A stretch of 64,000 nt of DNA from CAVYWD01 sp963772225 (GCA_963772225.1 CAVYWD010000004.1:372001-436000), one strand, 5' to 3'; numbered from the stretch's first letter, positions 18,836-27,503 are shown. A program made the numbers and translations. Notes: a model not told the origin generated them from the letters alone.

Positions 18836-19711
18836 GAGATTCGTCAGGATGTGAAGTTCCCGGTCGCCATCACGCGTCGCCTTCTGAAGCTTCAGGGTAA
18901 TACGGCGGGCGAGGAGCGAGTTCCCGGTGTCATCCCTCAGCTTCACCTCCTGTTCCCAAACCTCGGCGCCGTCGATGGTGCCGCAGCGACGAAGACGGCT
19001 GATCGGTTTCCACGGCACATTGATGCGGTGGTGCCTGACGATGAAGAGCCCCTCTCGACGGGCGATGCCGAAGAGCAGGGCGCAGGTGCAGAAGTTGCGG
19101 TCAGCGATCCACACGTCCCTCGGCGCGACCTTCGCCAACACCGCTTCAGTGAGCGAGCGCTCCTGGGCGTGGCCATCCTCGCAAGGGATCACATCGGTTA
19201 CTTGCAGGAGGCGCGGATCCAGCACGACCAATGCAAACCCTGGCAGCGGGCCCGCTGCGGTCTTGCGCAGCTCGGAAATCCGATGCTCCGTGGCCGCCAG
19301 GTGATTCCCGTCGAGGATCCGAGCTCGATACCCTGGAAGGAGTTCCGGAAGCGATGCCTTCATGCTTTCGATCAACGGAACAGTGCGACCGGCGACGTGC
19401 TTGACCAATGCCGCACCGACCCCCGGCTCGATTCCGTCGACCTTGTTGTACAGCGACTGTACCGAGACCTCAATTCGGCGCCGATTGGCTTGATAGGCGG
19501 CGTGAAGCGACGGCCGGATGCGGTGAACCACGAGGCTCATCAAGTCGACGACTGTGGAGAACAGCAGCGTCCGCGTGTATTGCGTTTCAGCGCTCGCGCC
19601 AAACACGGCATCAACATCTTCGGAGCGCAGCGCATGCTCGAGTGTCCCACGCGCCATCACGCTAATCGGGCTCTGTTCAATGAACGGAGCGAACACCTTG
19701 CCAAGAATCAT
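18836..19711 (-). pseudogene. IS4-family transposase, C-terminally truncated
   Basis: From ATG 19711 the frame has SPISVMARGTLEHAL, QYTRTLLFSTVVDLMSLVV, ARILDGNHLAATEHR (first Asp), CEDGHAQERSL and WIADRNFCTCALLFGIARRE (second Asp), ending with LHILTNLPPDV. These are IS4-family landmarks in the right order. The block carrying the catalytic Glu (YxxR...W.IE) should follow but is replaced by antisense of the neighbouring transposase. The open frame continuing to 17846 is therefore a shadow. Confidence 0.75.
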
Positions 19712-19873
19712 GCGTTGGCCTTTCGACGGGCGCCCCGGTTTGGACGCGCCCAGGAGAGGCCAGATCCATGGCAGATTCTCAGGACCCGCAAAATGAGTCG
19801 CAATTGCCGACGGAGCCTCAGTGGGCTACAGGCATACCGCAAAGAACAGTGGATCAAGCGCTCCTAGACTTAG

Positions 19874-20044
19874 CATCGCAAAGCCGAAGGCAAGGGGCCG
19901 GACACGCGCAATAATCCCAAGGCAAAGACGGATGCGTTGAGCAGCGCGAACCAGGCTCCCACCAACCCCTGCTGTCCTGGTTGTCAGAACAATCTGGGCG
20001 GCGATGGACTATCTAAGATCCCGCCTTCACTGCGGGGCACATGA
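19874..20044 (+). pseudogene. orphan C-terminal tip of a toxin-like protein
   Basis: Fifty-six codons without an upstream start (an in-frame TAG lies immediately before) read HRKAEGKGPDTRNNPKAKTD, then NPCCPGCQNNLGGDGLS, and stop at TGA 20042-20044. The Cys cluster and ending resemble the variable C-terminal tips of Rhs/polymorphic toxins. It ends 14 nt before a well-started small gene, the usual toxin-then-immunity arrangement. Toxin activity is not assignable. Confidence 0.4.
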
Positions 20045-20058
20045 GACGGAGGTAACTG

Positions 20059-20634
20059 ATGAACTGGCCGCTGATGGACGACAAGGATCTCAAGGCAAGG
20101 CTTCAGGCAATACCCGCCAAGGTACAGACGGCCCTCGCGGCAGCTTGCGCCCAGCGAGTCTACAAAGTCTGGGAAGACCACTGGGTGGGCGACTATTCAG
20201 CAGCGGTCAAAAATGCTGTCGAGTTTGGCTGGACCTACGCCACAGCCCCTTCAACAGGACTCCCGGACACAAAGTCGCTACTCACGGAGCTGGGCGCGCT
20301 GGTCGAGTACCTCAATGACGAAGGGATTAGCATACTCTCCAATGCAGCCACAGTTTCACTCCGCGTCGTGGAGACTGTGACGACTGACAATGTAGCGTCA
20401 GCCCTGGCCCTGGAACGAGCACTAGGATCGGCACTCTTTGTTGCCAAGCTCGCCGGAAAATTGAGCGGCCAGGGAAAAGATAAGTCGCAACAGGAGGAGC
20501 TCGATTGGCAAGATGCAGCGCTGCGCATTGCCGAGAGTTGGCAGGGGCCTTGTCAACGTACGATGTTCGACAGTGCAGCCCCGGTGCCGCCTCAGTGGTG
20601 GGTGGCATACGAAGCAGCAGGCAAGTATTACTAG
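20059..20634 (+). CDS. putative immunity protein 1
   Basis: An intact 191-aa soluble, mostly helical, mildly acidic protein. ATG 20059 has GGAGGT at 5-bp spacing. It contains LAAACAQRVYKVWEDHWVGD, VEFGWTYATA and AALRIAESWQG, a layout reminiscent of DUF416-type immunity proteins, though I cannot assign a family. It follows an orphan toxin tip by 14 nt and precedes other immunity-like genes. Lower GC than the flanking mobile elements suggests transfer. If correct, it would neutralise a toxin delivered by neighbouring cells. Confidence 0.5.
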   Translation: MNWPLMDDKDLKARLQAIPAKVQTALAAACAQRVYKVWEDHWVGDYSAAVKNAVEFGWTYATAPSTGLPDTKSLLTELGALVEYLNDEGISILSNAATVSLRVVETVTTDNVASALALERALGSALFVAKLAGKLSGQGKDKSQQEELDWQDAALRIAESWQGPCQRTMFDSAAPVPPQWWVAYEAAGKYY

Positions 20635-20742
20635 CGTCCTTCAGGAGCGCTGCGGCTCGCACCAGCAAACCGCAGCGCCTCAAGGCTAGTCCGATTACCA
20701 GTCGTGGCGGACGCCCCGACACCGGGACTAGCGGAGGCACAG

Positions 20743-20973
20743 ATGTTCAAAGTCGCAGATCAGGAATTCGACATTACCCATTCAGCGCTAAGCGAAGAAA
20801 ACACGATCTGTTGGGGAGCCAGCCATCCTGTCCGATGTCTTGTTGGAGACCACACTCGGTCAAATTTCCCATTGGTAGGGAATCGCGGGAAGACACGTGC
20901 GAGTAGGTTCGCTCCCCAGCTCTACGAGGACGCTTGCCGGTCATTCGGGAGCGACTCGGGTGGCGAGTGCTGA
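20743..20973 (+). pseudogene. immunity-like gene, degraded copy A
   Basis: Starts MFKVADQEFDITHSAL after GGAGG, identical to the gene at 22628, including the sequence just upstream. Compared with that copy it lacks about 12 bp after HSAL and about 45 bp after ICWG, and then reads out of frame to 20973. Clearly a decayed paralogue. Confidence 0.7.
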
Positions 20974-21045
20974 CGACGGCCCCTCTCGTCGCCACGGGGC
21001 CTTGGCGAGCGCAACCATCGCGCCACGTGCCGGTGCACAACGAGA

Positions 21046-21123
21046 CAATTCACGGGCCTCTACGACTCGGTTGCCTGCGTGAACGCGTCCACGGGCGCGC
21101 GCTGGGAGTATTCGAGCCTGTAG
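21046..21123 (+). pseudogene. orphan protein tail
   Basis: One frame reads QFTGLYDSVACVNASTGARW and ends EYSSL-stop. It resembles a genuine C-terminus stranded without its gene. Possibly the end of the immunity-like or toxin protein that once filled this gap. Confidence 0.25.
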
Positions 21124-21151
21124 CTGGGGCCACCCACAGCGGAAAGGCGGC

Positions 21152-21343
21152 GATGAACGTCAAGCCGTCGATGCTTCGAACCTTCGGGAAGCCGCGAGGA
21201 AGGACCTTGACGCGCACCGTGACCACGTTACTCAGAAAGGCGGGAGTGCAGACGACTTCAACCAGTCCGCTGCCGCTCTCGACAAGCGCAATCAGGATAT
21301 TGGCCTATACAACAACCCTATACCGTCATCGTTGTGGCAATAG
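21152..21343 (+). pseudogene. orphan C-terminal tip of a second toxin-like protein
   Basis: Sixty-three codons read DERQAVDASNLREAARKDLD, AHRDHVTQKGGSADDFNQSA and end PIPSSLWQ-stop. The charged helical text ending in a short NNP-rich tail is typical of C-termini of large Rhs-like proteins. No start or upstream core is present. An immunity-like gene starts 29 nt downstream. Confidence 0.4.
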
Positions 21344-21372
21344 TCCACGTCGAAAACCAGGAGGCATTGAGA

Positions 21373-21795
21373 ATGGGCGACACGAGTATTGACCTTCTAC
21401 CGCTACTGGGACAGGTCATTGACGCACCAACGACCATCGACTTGCTCAAGAAAGTTGATCCGACTACCCAGGTTAAGTTGGACAAGCTTGCTCGGGAGGT
21501 GAGGTGGATTTCCAAGCCCGCCGGCGTCGTGATCTACTCTCAGAAGAAGACAAACCGCATAACGACGATCTTTCTGTACTCAGAAGGCGAAGAGGGATTT
21601 CATCAATTCCAGGGCCCGCTTCCCAACAGCCTCAGTTTCTCCATGACTCAGCCTCAAGTTCAAGGCTGCTTTCCGACCCCGCCCAAATTCACCAATGCCG
21701 AACGCGACGCTTGGGACGCGCTCGACCGTCGTACCATGGTTTACTATCGGGCCACCGGCACCATCTCCCAGATCTGCCTCACCAACGACTTCTAG
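21373..21795 (+). CDS. putative immunity protein 2
   Basis: An intact 140-aa protein. ATG 21373 has AGGAGG at about 9-bp spacing, so I prefer it to the ATG at 21334. The N-terminal helix is followed by beta-rich text: GPLPNSLSFSMTQPQVQGCF, then WDALDRRTMVYYRATGTISQ. The LP-x-L-x-FSM...V...WD...Y...G-x-I order is one I associate with a class of small immunity proteins of contact-dependent toxins. It follows a toxin tip and is 9 nt upstream of the next gene. Confidence 0.5.
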   Translation: MGDTSIDLLPLLGQVIDAPTTIDLLKKVDPTTQVKLDKLAREVRWISKPAGVVIYSQKKTNRITTIFLYSEGEEGFHQFQGPLPNSLSFSMTQPQVQGCFPTPPKFTNAERDAWDALDRRTMVYYRATGTISQICLTNDF

Positions 21796-21804
21796 CCACT
21801 AGCC

Positions 21805-22592
21805 ATGCCCGCACCACCGCCGGTCCGCCTGTACGCCCAGCTGTTATTGGGGGTCGATCTTCGCGCCCCTTCGGCTTTACAGCGGCTACTGGAGCTCTTT
21901 GCCGAGAGCCCAGAGCTTGCGCCGACCCATTGGGCAACCCTCGGTGGACCGCGCGATCCGTATTCAGCAAAAGTCATCCAGCAAGCGGTCGCAAAGGCTG
22001 GTGATGACGGGATTGTACCACGCATCATAAGAGCCGTTCCTCCGCTAACGTATTCGGCCGAATGGTTCCAGTGTCCCGATGGCCCCTTCCTCGCCATGCT
22101 GAAGATTGAGAGCGGCGATGAACTAGCTGATGACCTTGCAAAGAGATTCGTTGGTCTCGTTGATTGCGTTGCTGGTTTCTTCCCACTCGAGTGGGGACAC
22201 ATCGATATGCGCCAGTCCCGCCAGGATCCCTCCACATACATCAAATCCTCTGGGACCTACGACCACCCTGATTACTATCTGCGTGTAGGGCCGCTCACCC
22301 TCTTTCCACGAACCTACCTTGGACAGCGCCTGCTTAAACTTGCGCCGAACATTTCTGAACTTGTCAGGCTAGCTGGCTGCCAGCAAGAGAGCCTCGCCTC
22401 CTCTGCTTTGCGTTTTGATCTGCTGCCCGAGCCGTGGCGACAAGCGCCGTCGCACCTAAAGGCCGCCCAGACAGAACTCGGGCGGGCCCTCGATCCAACG
22501 GGCATCTTTGCGAGACAGACTGCCGCCCGCGATTTCCCAGGGACGGCCCAGGGACGGCCTGGGTGCCGCCAGCCAAAGAAGACTATGAATAG
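21805..22592 (+). pseudogene. putative immunity protein 3, frameshifted by an 11-bp tandem duplication
   Basis: ATG 21805 opens a protein with LYAQLLLGVDLRAPSALQRL, FAESPELAPTHWATLGGPRD, WFQCPDGPFLAMLKIESGDE and LGRALDPTGIFARQT. At 22537-22558 CCAGGGACGGC occurs twice in tandem. Removing one copy restores the frame TAWVPPAKEDYE-stop at 22590-22592 and a 258-aa protein. With the duplication the frame runs on to 23106 through the next gene out of frame. The gene is 9 nt after immunity protein 2. Family not assigned; Imm52-like is a guess from size and layout. Confidence 0.55.
22537..22558 (+). repeat. 11-bp tandem duplication
   Basis: CCAGGGACGGC at 22537-22547 and again at 22548-22558, inside the 3' end of immunity-like gene 3. 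It is the sole cause of its frameshift. Confidence 0.8.
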
Positions 22593-22627
22593 CGCACGTG
22601 CCCGCACCGCCGGCATCGGAGGCACAG

Positions 22628-23106
22628 ATGTTCAAAGTCGCAGATCAGGAATTCGACATTACCCATTCGGCGCTGGAGATCTTCGACAGAAGCGAGGAAA
22701 ACACGATCTGTTGGGGACTCAAGATCGTCGCAAAGAGCCGGGGAGGCGACCACCTGATGTCGCGATGGAAGCCGGCCATCCTCTCGGATGTCTTGATGGA
22801 AACCACACCGGGTCAGATTTCCCATTGGTACGGAATACGCCCAGCGCGTACCAGGTCAGCACGTCATTGCCGTCTCGCTCACCATCCGATGGCATCGAGG
22901 GAACCACGCTTGCGTGGAACGAGCCCAACGAGGATCCTCAGGCGCTATTCCAGGTCTACGAAACAACGGGTATCTACAACTGCAAGTTGCAGTTTCTTGC
23001 CGAGCCAGGCAACTTGCGAGTACGGCTCATCCTTGATGGCATGACCGTAACCAGTGCTCCGACGGGCCCCCGCGGCCGCCGGCCCGCTCGCACGGGCGGT
23101 AGTTGA
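22628..23106 (+). pseudogene. immunity-like gene, copy B, one-base frameshift
   Basis: MFKVADQEFDITHSALEIFD, ENTICWGLKIVAKSRGGDHL and MSRWKPAILSDVLMETTPGQ follow a GGAGG-ATG start. A one-base loss near 22830-22860 shifts coding to the frame that continues SPSDGIEGTTLAWNEPNEDP, ALFQVYETTGIYNCKLQFLA and LILDGMT, ending at 23106. It is the longer paralogue of the degraded copy at 20743. Corrected, it would be about 158 aa. Family not recognised; the context suggests immunity. Confidence 0.55.
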
Positions 23107-23214
23107 TCGGTGCCGACGGGTGCGCGGTGTGATCGCTCGCGCAGGCGGGCGTCACCGTCGCACCTCCGCCCGCCGAGGCCGGTGACAATCGCGCCTCCTC
23201 TCACGAGGCGAACC

Positions 23215-24178
23215 TCGATGCGAGGGCTGGGGCCGGACGGCGAGGCGCCGCAACGAGGAGCATCCCAGCGCGCGCTTGGGCAACGCGCGACGGAGCCAGC
23301 GCAGCCGCCTTCGCGCGCTCGCACTTCAGCGGCATCTCGAGGCGCTGCTGCGCTACTGCCTGCGGCCGCCAGTGGCGCAAGAGCGGTTGTCGATGGCCGA
23401 GGACGGCAGCGGCAAGGTCGTCTTGAAGCTCAAGCGCCCACTGGCGGATGGCAGGGCCACGCTGGAGATGACCCCCATCACCCTGCTCAAGCGCTTGGCG
23501 GGCTTGGTACCAAGGCCCAGGAGCCACGCGATCCACTACTACGGCGGGTTCGCCAGCCACGCGAACCTGCGCCGTCGGATCGTTCCGCGCAGCCCGAAGG
23601 TCCGCAGGCGCTGCCGAGGTGTGCCCAAGCCCCAAGGCCAGCTCGAGTTGCCGCTCCCCGAGCTCATGCCGAGCTTCGGCGACCAGGTGGACCTGCTGCA
23701 GCTGGTGAAGGCCCCGGCCCCGCGAGCGAGGGAGCTCGATTGGCCGTCTTTATTGAGACGAACGTTCGCCACCGAAATCTTCAACTGTGACTGCGGCGGG
23801 CGCCGCCGAGTGGTGGCGTTCGTGAGCGACCGAGCCCAGGCGGTGGAGATCCTCGAGAAGCTGGGGTTGCCCACAAAAGGCACCGACAATCGCGCGGGCC
23901 CGCGGGCCGCCGCGCCAGGAGGAGCTGTTCGACCAGCCTTCCGGCGACTTCGCCGCCGACCCGAGCTACCCGGACGGCTGAGCACCTCACCACAGGAGCC
24001 GCGGCGAACGCAGCTCGGCGACGCTTGCTCGCCCGGCCGGGGATGATCTAGCCTCAGCTCTATTTTGCCAGCAAAGACGCTCGGGTCGGCCCCGCCCCGC
24101 AGGACCGTTCGGAGGTCTCCGGCCACTCCCGCACTCCGATGCCCGCGGGGGAAACGCAGTTCGAAACGCCTACGGTCC
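23215..24178 (+). mobile_element. IS91-type transposase 3' fragment with terminus, copy 2
   Basis: Nearly identical to the fragment at 15619-16442 but extends further 5' (LRALALQRHLEALLRYCLRP). It has the same ITLLKRLAGLVPRPRSHAIH and CDCGGRRRVVAFVSDRA motifs and the same extra base in an AAAA run near 23876, after which the true tail RQEELFDQPSGDFAADPSYP sits in the +1 frame. The terminus repeats GAAACGC at 24151 and 24163. The HUH/tyrosine domain is missing. Confidence 0.75.
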
Positions 24179-24235
24179 GTTCCTCTTGTTCCGGCAAAGC
24201 CGGTCGGCCTCCTTGCTTCACGGTGAGGTACACAT

Positions 24236-24810
24236 GCCCGCACAGCTCGGCCCGGACGCCTTGCTCGCCGCCGCACGGACCGGCGACCTGAAGACGCTCG
24301 CTGAAGCAGCCGCGGGCGGTGCCGACTTCTCGATCGTGGAAGAGCCTATCCACAGAAATCTGCTTCATCTGGCGATCATGTACCTCAATCGGGAAACGGC
24401 GCTGTGGCTTGCGACCTCCGACGCAGCTCGGGCCGCGGGTCTGGACCTCGACACGCGCAGCCCGTGGGGAGAACCAGCGTCCTACGAGGCGGCGAAGAGG
24501 GGAATGCACGATGTTTGTCGGGCGCTGATCGAGGGCGGCGCGCAGCCAAGGAAGGCTGAGCTCAGTCGAACCTTCCAGAGCGAGACCTGGCTCGGAATGG
24601 CGGCGGACGTAGGGTTTCCGTGGCTGTGTGAGTGGCTGCTCGACCACGGTGCGGTTCCCAACCAACGCAACACCATGGGGTGGTAGCGGGTCTCTGCCAC
24701 TGGAGCAAGCCGTCTGGAATGGGTTCGAAGAGCGGCAAGCGGACTACCGGCAGGTGGTCGCCATCCTGTTTGCCCGCGGAGCCAGGATCGAGGGTGAGGC
24801 GCGAGCGTAG
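24236..24810 (+). pseudogene. ankyrin-repeat protein, one-base frameshift
   Basis: ATG 24236 opens PDALLAAARTGDLKTLAEAA, NLLHLAIMYLNRETALWLA, YEAAKRGMHDVCRALIEGGA and LCEWLLDHGAVPNQ, four ankyrin-like helical hairpins. A one-base loss near 24675 creates a TAG. Coding continues as LEQAVWNGFEERQADYRQVV and AILFARGARIEG to TAG 24808-24810. After that stop the same frame again reads plausible text (MKYVRKHDDDGEMTAVLRA). Small ankyrin proteins commonly serve as immunity proteins or protein-binding scaffolds. It adjoins the IS91-like terminus. Confidence 0.55.
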
Positions 24811-24931
24811 CTGATGAAGTATGTGAGAAAGCACGACGACGACGGAGAAATGACGGCAGTGCTGCGAGCCAGTGGTCTAGAAGCCGCTGGGCAGGCGCGC
24901 GCGCCGACGCAGGGCTCGACCCGCTCGCGGT

Positions 24932-25186
24932 ATGACCAGAATCCGAGAGAAGGTGTTCGCCGCCTATGCCGGGACCGTCGGCGGAACTCCCACCCTGGAC
25001 TCGACGTACGATGGGGGTGACGAAGGTGCGCAGGCCTTCCACGATGAGCTCATGAGGGTGTTCAGCACCGACGAAGGAGAGGGCGATCCGTGCTTCGGCA
25101 TCGCAGAGCTGGCCGAGATGGAAGACCTGCTTCACGACAATGTCTGCTCGCTGAAGGTCATCATCGACGGCTTCAACGGCCTGTAG
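24932..25186 (+). CDS. 84-aa acidic protein of unknown function
   Basis: The frame from ATG 24932 encodes an acidic protein containing YAGTVGGTPTLDSTYDGGDE and GIAELAEMEDLLHDNVCSLK. No Shine-Dalgarno sequence is obvious. It could be a small immunity-type protein or the remaining part of a longer one. Placed at the end of the immunity-like cluster. Confidence 0.4.
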   Translation: MTRIREKVFAAYAGTVGGTPTLDSTYDGGDEGAQAFHDELMRVFSTDEGEGDPCFGIAELAEMEDLLHDNVCSLKVIIDGFNGL

Positions 25187-25193
25187 CACTGCA

Positions 25194-25221
25194 GGTGACC
25201 GAGGCCGTCCGGCCCTGAGGC
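25194..25221. repeat. 28-bp repeat, copy 1 (small hairpin)
   Basis: A 28-bp sequence containing GGCCGTCCGGCC is found again identically at 27049-27076. GGCCG and CGGCC pair around a 2-nt loop. It resembles a REP-type intergenic element and flanks the two exported-protein genes. Confidence 0.6.
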
Positions 25222-25360
25222 TGTCATCGGACCCGTTCATCCTTCCTACCCGCCTCATGCGCGCTCGCTTCGCGAGCTACGATGGCGAAGACATCGTGGC
25301 CGGCCAGAATCTCTCGCGAGGATGCGTAGTCTCGGCCGAATGCGCCCTCGAGGTTCGTTC

Positions 25361-26251
25361 ATGACGCGCTTCCACGCACGGCCGCGACTGCGTATGTGTG
25401 GGGCAGCGGCCGTACTCTTGGCCGGTATGTTCGTTGGCAAGGGACAATCCATGGCCGACACACGAGATCGCGGTGACGGGGCGGGACCCTTCGAAGCGGA
25501 GATCATCCTCAGCGACGGCCCTGGGGCGCCGAGCGCACAGTTCAAGCTGCGCGGCACGGTCCTGTCGATTCTCCTGCAGCGCGGAGAGGACGGTGGGATG
25601 GCCGGCCTGTATCAGATGAATCTCGACCAACACGATACCTTGCTGGCCGCGCTTTCCAGCCTGCCCACGACGGTCGCGGGCCCACCGCCAAGTCCGGGCA
25701 TGCCGGTCGCCAGCTTCGCCGTGCGCGCCCACGGCAAAGAACAGAAGTTGACGGTGCTGCGGCCCGCCACCGATGCGCGCGTCGACCAGATCCTCCGTGA
25801 GCTTGGCCGATACGAACGCACCGCGAGAGATAAGCCTAGAGTGGCACTTTCGTTGGCCGTGCAACACGTGTCTTCTGAGAAGGGAGGACGGCCCCAAACG
25901 GTCACCCTGCGCGTGTCGGCGAAGGGCGAGCTGGGTGCCGAGGTGACTCTCGATCCTGGTTTGATTCTGTTACAGGCTGCACCCGAGCCCAAGCCGGCAC
26001 CGGCTGGCATCACCCCTCTCCCTCCGGAATGGGATCAGGTCAGCGCACCTCTCGCGGGCGCCTCGCTCCAGCCACTGAAGGCGGGCACGACGATCGATGT
26101 GAAATTGGTCGTGAACGTCTCCGCGGCTGAACCGCGCCGGCTGCGCGCGTTCTATGATGGCAACGCCAGCTTTCGCGCACCTGACTTCCTTGAAGATGTG
26201 CGACTACGTCTTGCCTCACACGATGCCCCTCTAGGAGCTACGCGCCACTAG
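25361..26251 (+). CDS. exported protein of unknown function
   Basis: From ATG 25361 a 296-aa protein begins with a typical signal peptide (RPRLRMCGAAAVLLAGMFVG then SMA-DT). An upstream ATG at 25322 would add an unhelpful leader. The mature part is beta-rich with FEAEIILSDGPGAPSAQFKL, KEQKLTVLRPATDARVDQIL and RARDKPRVALSL-like text, and a short Pro-rich linker near residue 220. It probably acts in the periplasm or outside the cell. No family recognised. The next gene also encodes an exported protein. Confidence 0.55.
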   Translation: MTRFHARPRLRMCGAAAVLLAGMFVGKGQSMADTRDRGDGAGPFEAEIILSDGPGAPSAQFKLRGTVLSILLQRGEDGGMAGLYQMNLDQHDTLLAALSSLPTTVAGPPPSPGMPVASFAVRAHGKEQKLTVLRPATDARVDQILRELGRYERTARDKPRVALSLAVQHVSSEKGGRPQTVTLRVSAKGELGAEVTLDPGLILLQAAPEPKPAPAGITPLPPEWDQVSAPLAGASLQPLKAGTTIDVKLVVNVSAAEPRRLRAFYDGNASFRAPDFLEDVRLRLASHDAPLGATRH

Positions 26252-26339
26252 CCAAGAACGAACCTGAACGAAGCAAGCTGGTCAAGCACGTATGACGATG
26301 TCGCCGGATGCGCGGGCCAGGAGCCGTCAATCTCGTCGG

Positions 26340-26978
26340 ATGAGTCGCTCCGTCGTGTTCGCGACGGTCCTCGTGCTTGCCGCCTGCGCCTGTCCCAGAG
26401 CGCCGGTGGCACCCCACGACAGCTCCTCCAAGACCATGGGCCAAGCGCCCGCTTCGAGCGCGAAGAGCGCGCGAGTCGGCGACCCAGGACCTGTCCCCCG
26501 CTGCGCTCCCAAGGAACGCGCTGAAGAAATTCATCTCCGGATGCGGGCGGAATCGGGCCAGGCCTTTCCTTTCCTGCGAGCCACGCCGCTGCTCGTGGAT
26601 CGCTGGCCGAATCCCACGGCGATCGTCGAATTCACGTTCGAAAGCCGTGCCTCACCGACCGGTAGAGTCGCCCATGAGATCATGAGCCCCGAATGGAAGC
26701 TGCTGGTCTCTCCAGTTGGTGCAAGCGTTCAGGTCACACGCATGCAGCCGATCAGGACGCTCGGGCGCGAAGAGGACCGTGCGATCAGGGGAGATCGCGA
26801 TTCTCATCTGGACGAGGCCGAGGAAACCCTCGTCGAGGTCGTGGCCGGCTGCCGTCCAGCCGCCCAGGCGTGCGAAGCGCTGGCGCCCTACAAGGGCTGG
26901 GCGGACGCCAATCCTACCATTGCGCGCTACGTGGTCGACTCGTTGGGCGCGGCGATTCCGTGCCAATACCAGAAGTAG
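26340..26978 (+). CDS. predicted lipoprotein of unknown function
   Basis: ATG 26340 gives a 212-aa protein with a lipobox in SVVFATVLVLAACAC; ATG 26292 would add 16 residues ahead of the same signal. The mature part contains RCAPKERAEEIHLRMRAESG, a beta-rich middle (PTAIVEFTFESRASPTGRVA) and a helical C-terminus with paired Cys (AGCRPAAQACEALAPYKGW). No family recognised. Likely membrane-anchored on the periplasmic side. Confidence 0.5.
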   Translation: MSRSVVFATVLVLAACACPRAPVAPHDSSSKTMGQAPASSAKSARVGDPGPVPRCAPKERAEEIHLRMRAESGQAFPFLRATPLLVDRWPNPTAIVEFTFESRASPTGRVAHEIMSPEWKLLVSPVGASVQVTRMQPIRTLGREEDRAIRGDRDSHLDEAEETLVEVVAGCRPAAQACEALAPYKGWADANPTIARYVVDSLGAAIPCQYQK

Positions 26979-27048
26979 AGGACGGCCGTGGGCTCGTCGT
27001 TCCTGCCGGGCCGGCCCGAGTACGACCGCATCGACCCCGTGCACGAAG

Positions 27049-27076
27049 GGTGACCGAGGCCGTCCGGCCCTGAGGC
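27049..27076. repeat. 28-bp repeat, copy 2 (small hairpin)
   Basis: Identical to 25194-25221, including the GGCCG/CGGCC mini-hairpin. Confidence 0.6.
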
Positions 27077-27467
27077 CCCGCGCGCCGAGGTACGCCCGCG
27101 CGCCCGGCGCGTGCCCGCCCCTGCCCTTCCCTTGCCCCGCGACGGGCAGCGTGAGAGGCTTTGTGGGGAGTGGAAGCAGAGGGCAGGTGAAACCCCCCGC
27201 GTTTCAAGGCCCGATAAGCTCCATTCTGGAAATCACCGGCAGTTTCAGAACGGGTTCAGGACGTGTTCCCGGTGGACCTGATGGCCCCGGCCCGCGTGGG
27301 CCCGCGGCAGCTCCGGCGCCGGCAGCGGTACTTCGCCATGCTGATGAAGGCCGTGGCCCGGGAGCACTACGGGCTGCTCCACCCGCCGCAGCGGCTCCTT
27401 CTGCGGCTGCCGGGCGGCGGTGCGGCGGCTGGAGCTCGCCGGCCTGCCCACCATAGGGTCATGCCGC
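27077..27467. other. 390-bp stretch without a supported gene
   Basis: A frame at 27263-27496 contains FPVDLMAPARVGPRQLRRRQ and YFAMLMKAVAREHYGLL, which may be a protein scrap, but no family is recognised and there is no start signal. Confidence 0.35.
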
Positions 27468-27497
27468 TTGACATAATAGTAGACCGGTCTATATAGT
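27468..27497 (+). promoter_or_regulatory. promoter with overlapping TetR-type operator
   Basis: TTGACA (27468-27473) and TATATA (27490-27495) with a 16-bp spacer form a near-consensus sigma-70 promoter. TAGACCGGTCTATATAGT at 27480-27497 fills the spacer and -10. Its core TAGACCGGTCTA is a perfect 12-bp palindrome. The complement matches the published Bacillus subtilis LmrA/YxaF box (consensus AWTATAtagaNYGgTCTA) at all but one position. The ATG of the TetR gene is 9 bp after the -10, so the transcript would be leaderless or nearly so. Confidence 0.75.
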
Positions 27498-27503
27498 CAT
27501 TGC

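Noticed and set aside
21805..23106. A 433-aa protein covering two immunity-like genes
   Set aside because: The fusion results from the 11-bp duplication; after 22560 it mostly reads the next gene out of frame until that gene's own frameshift.
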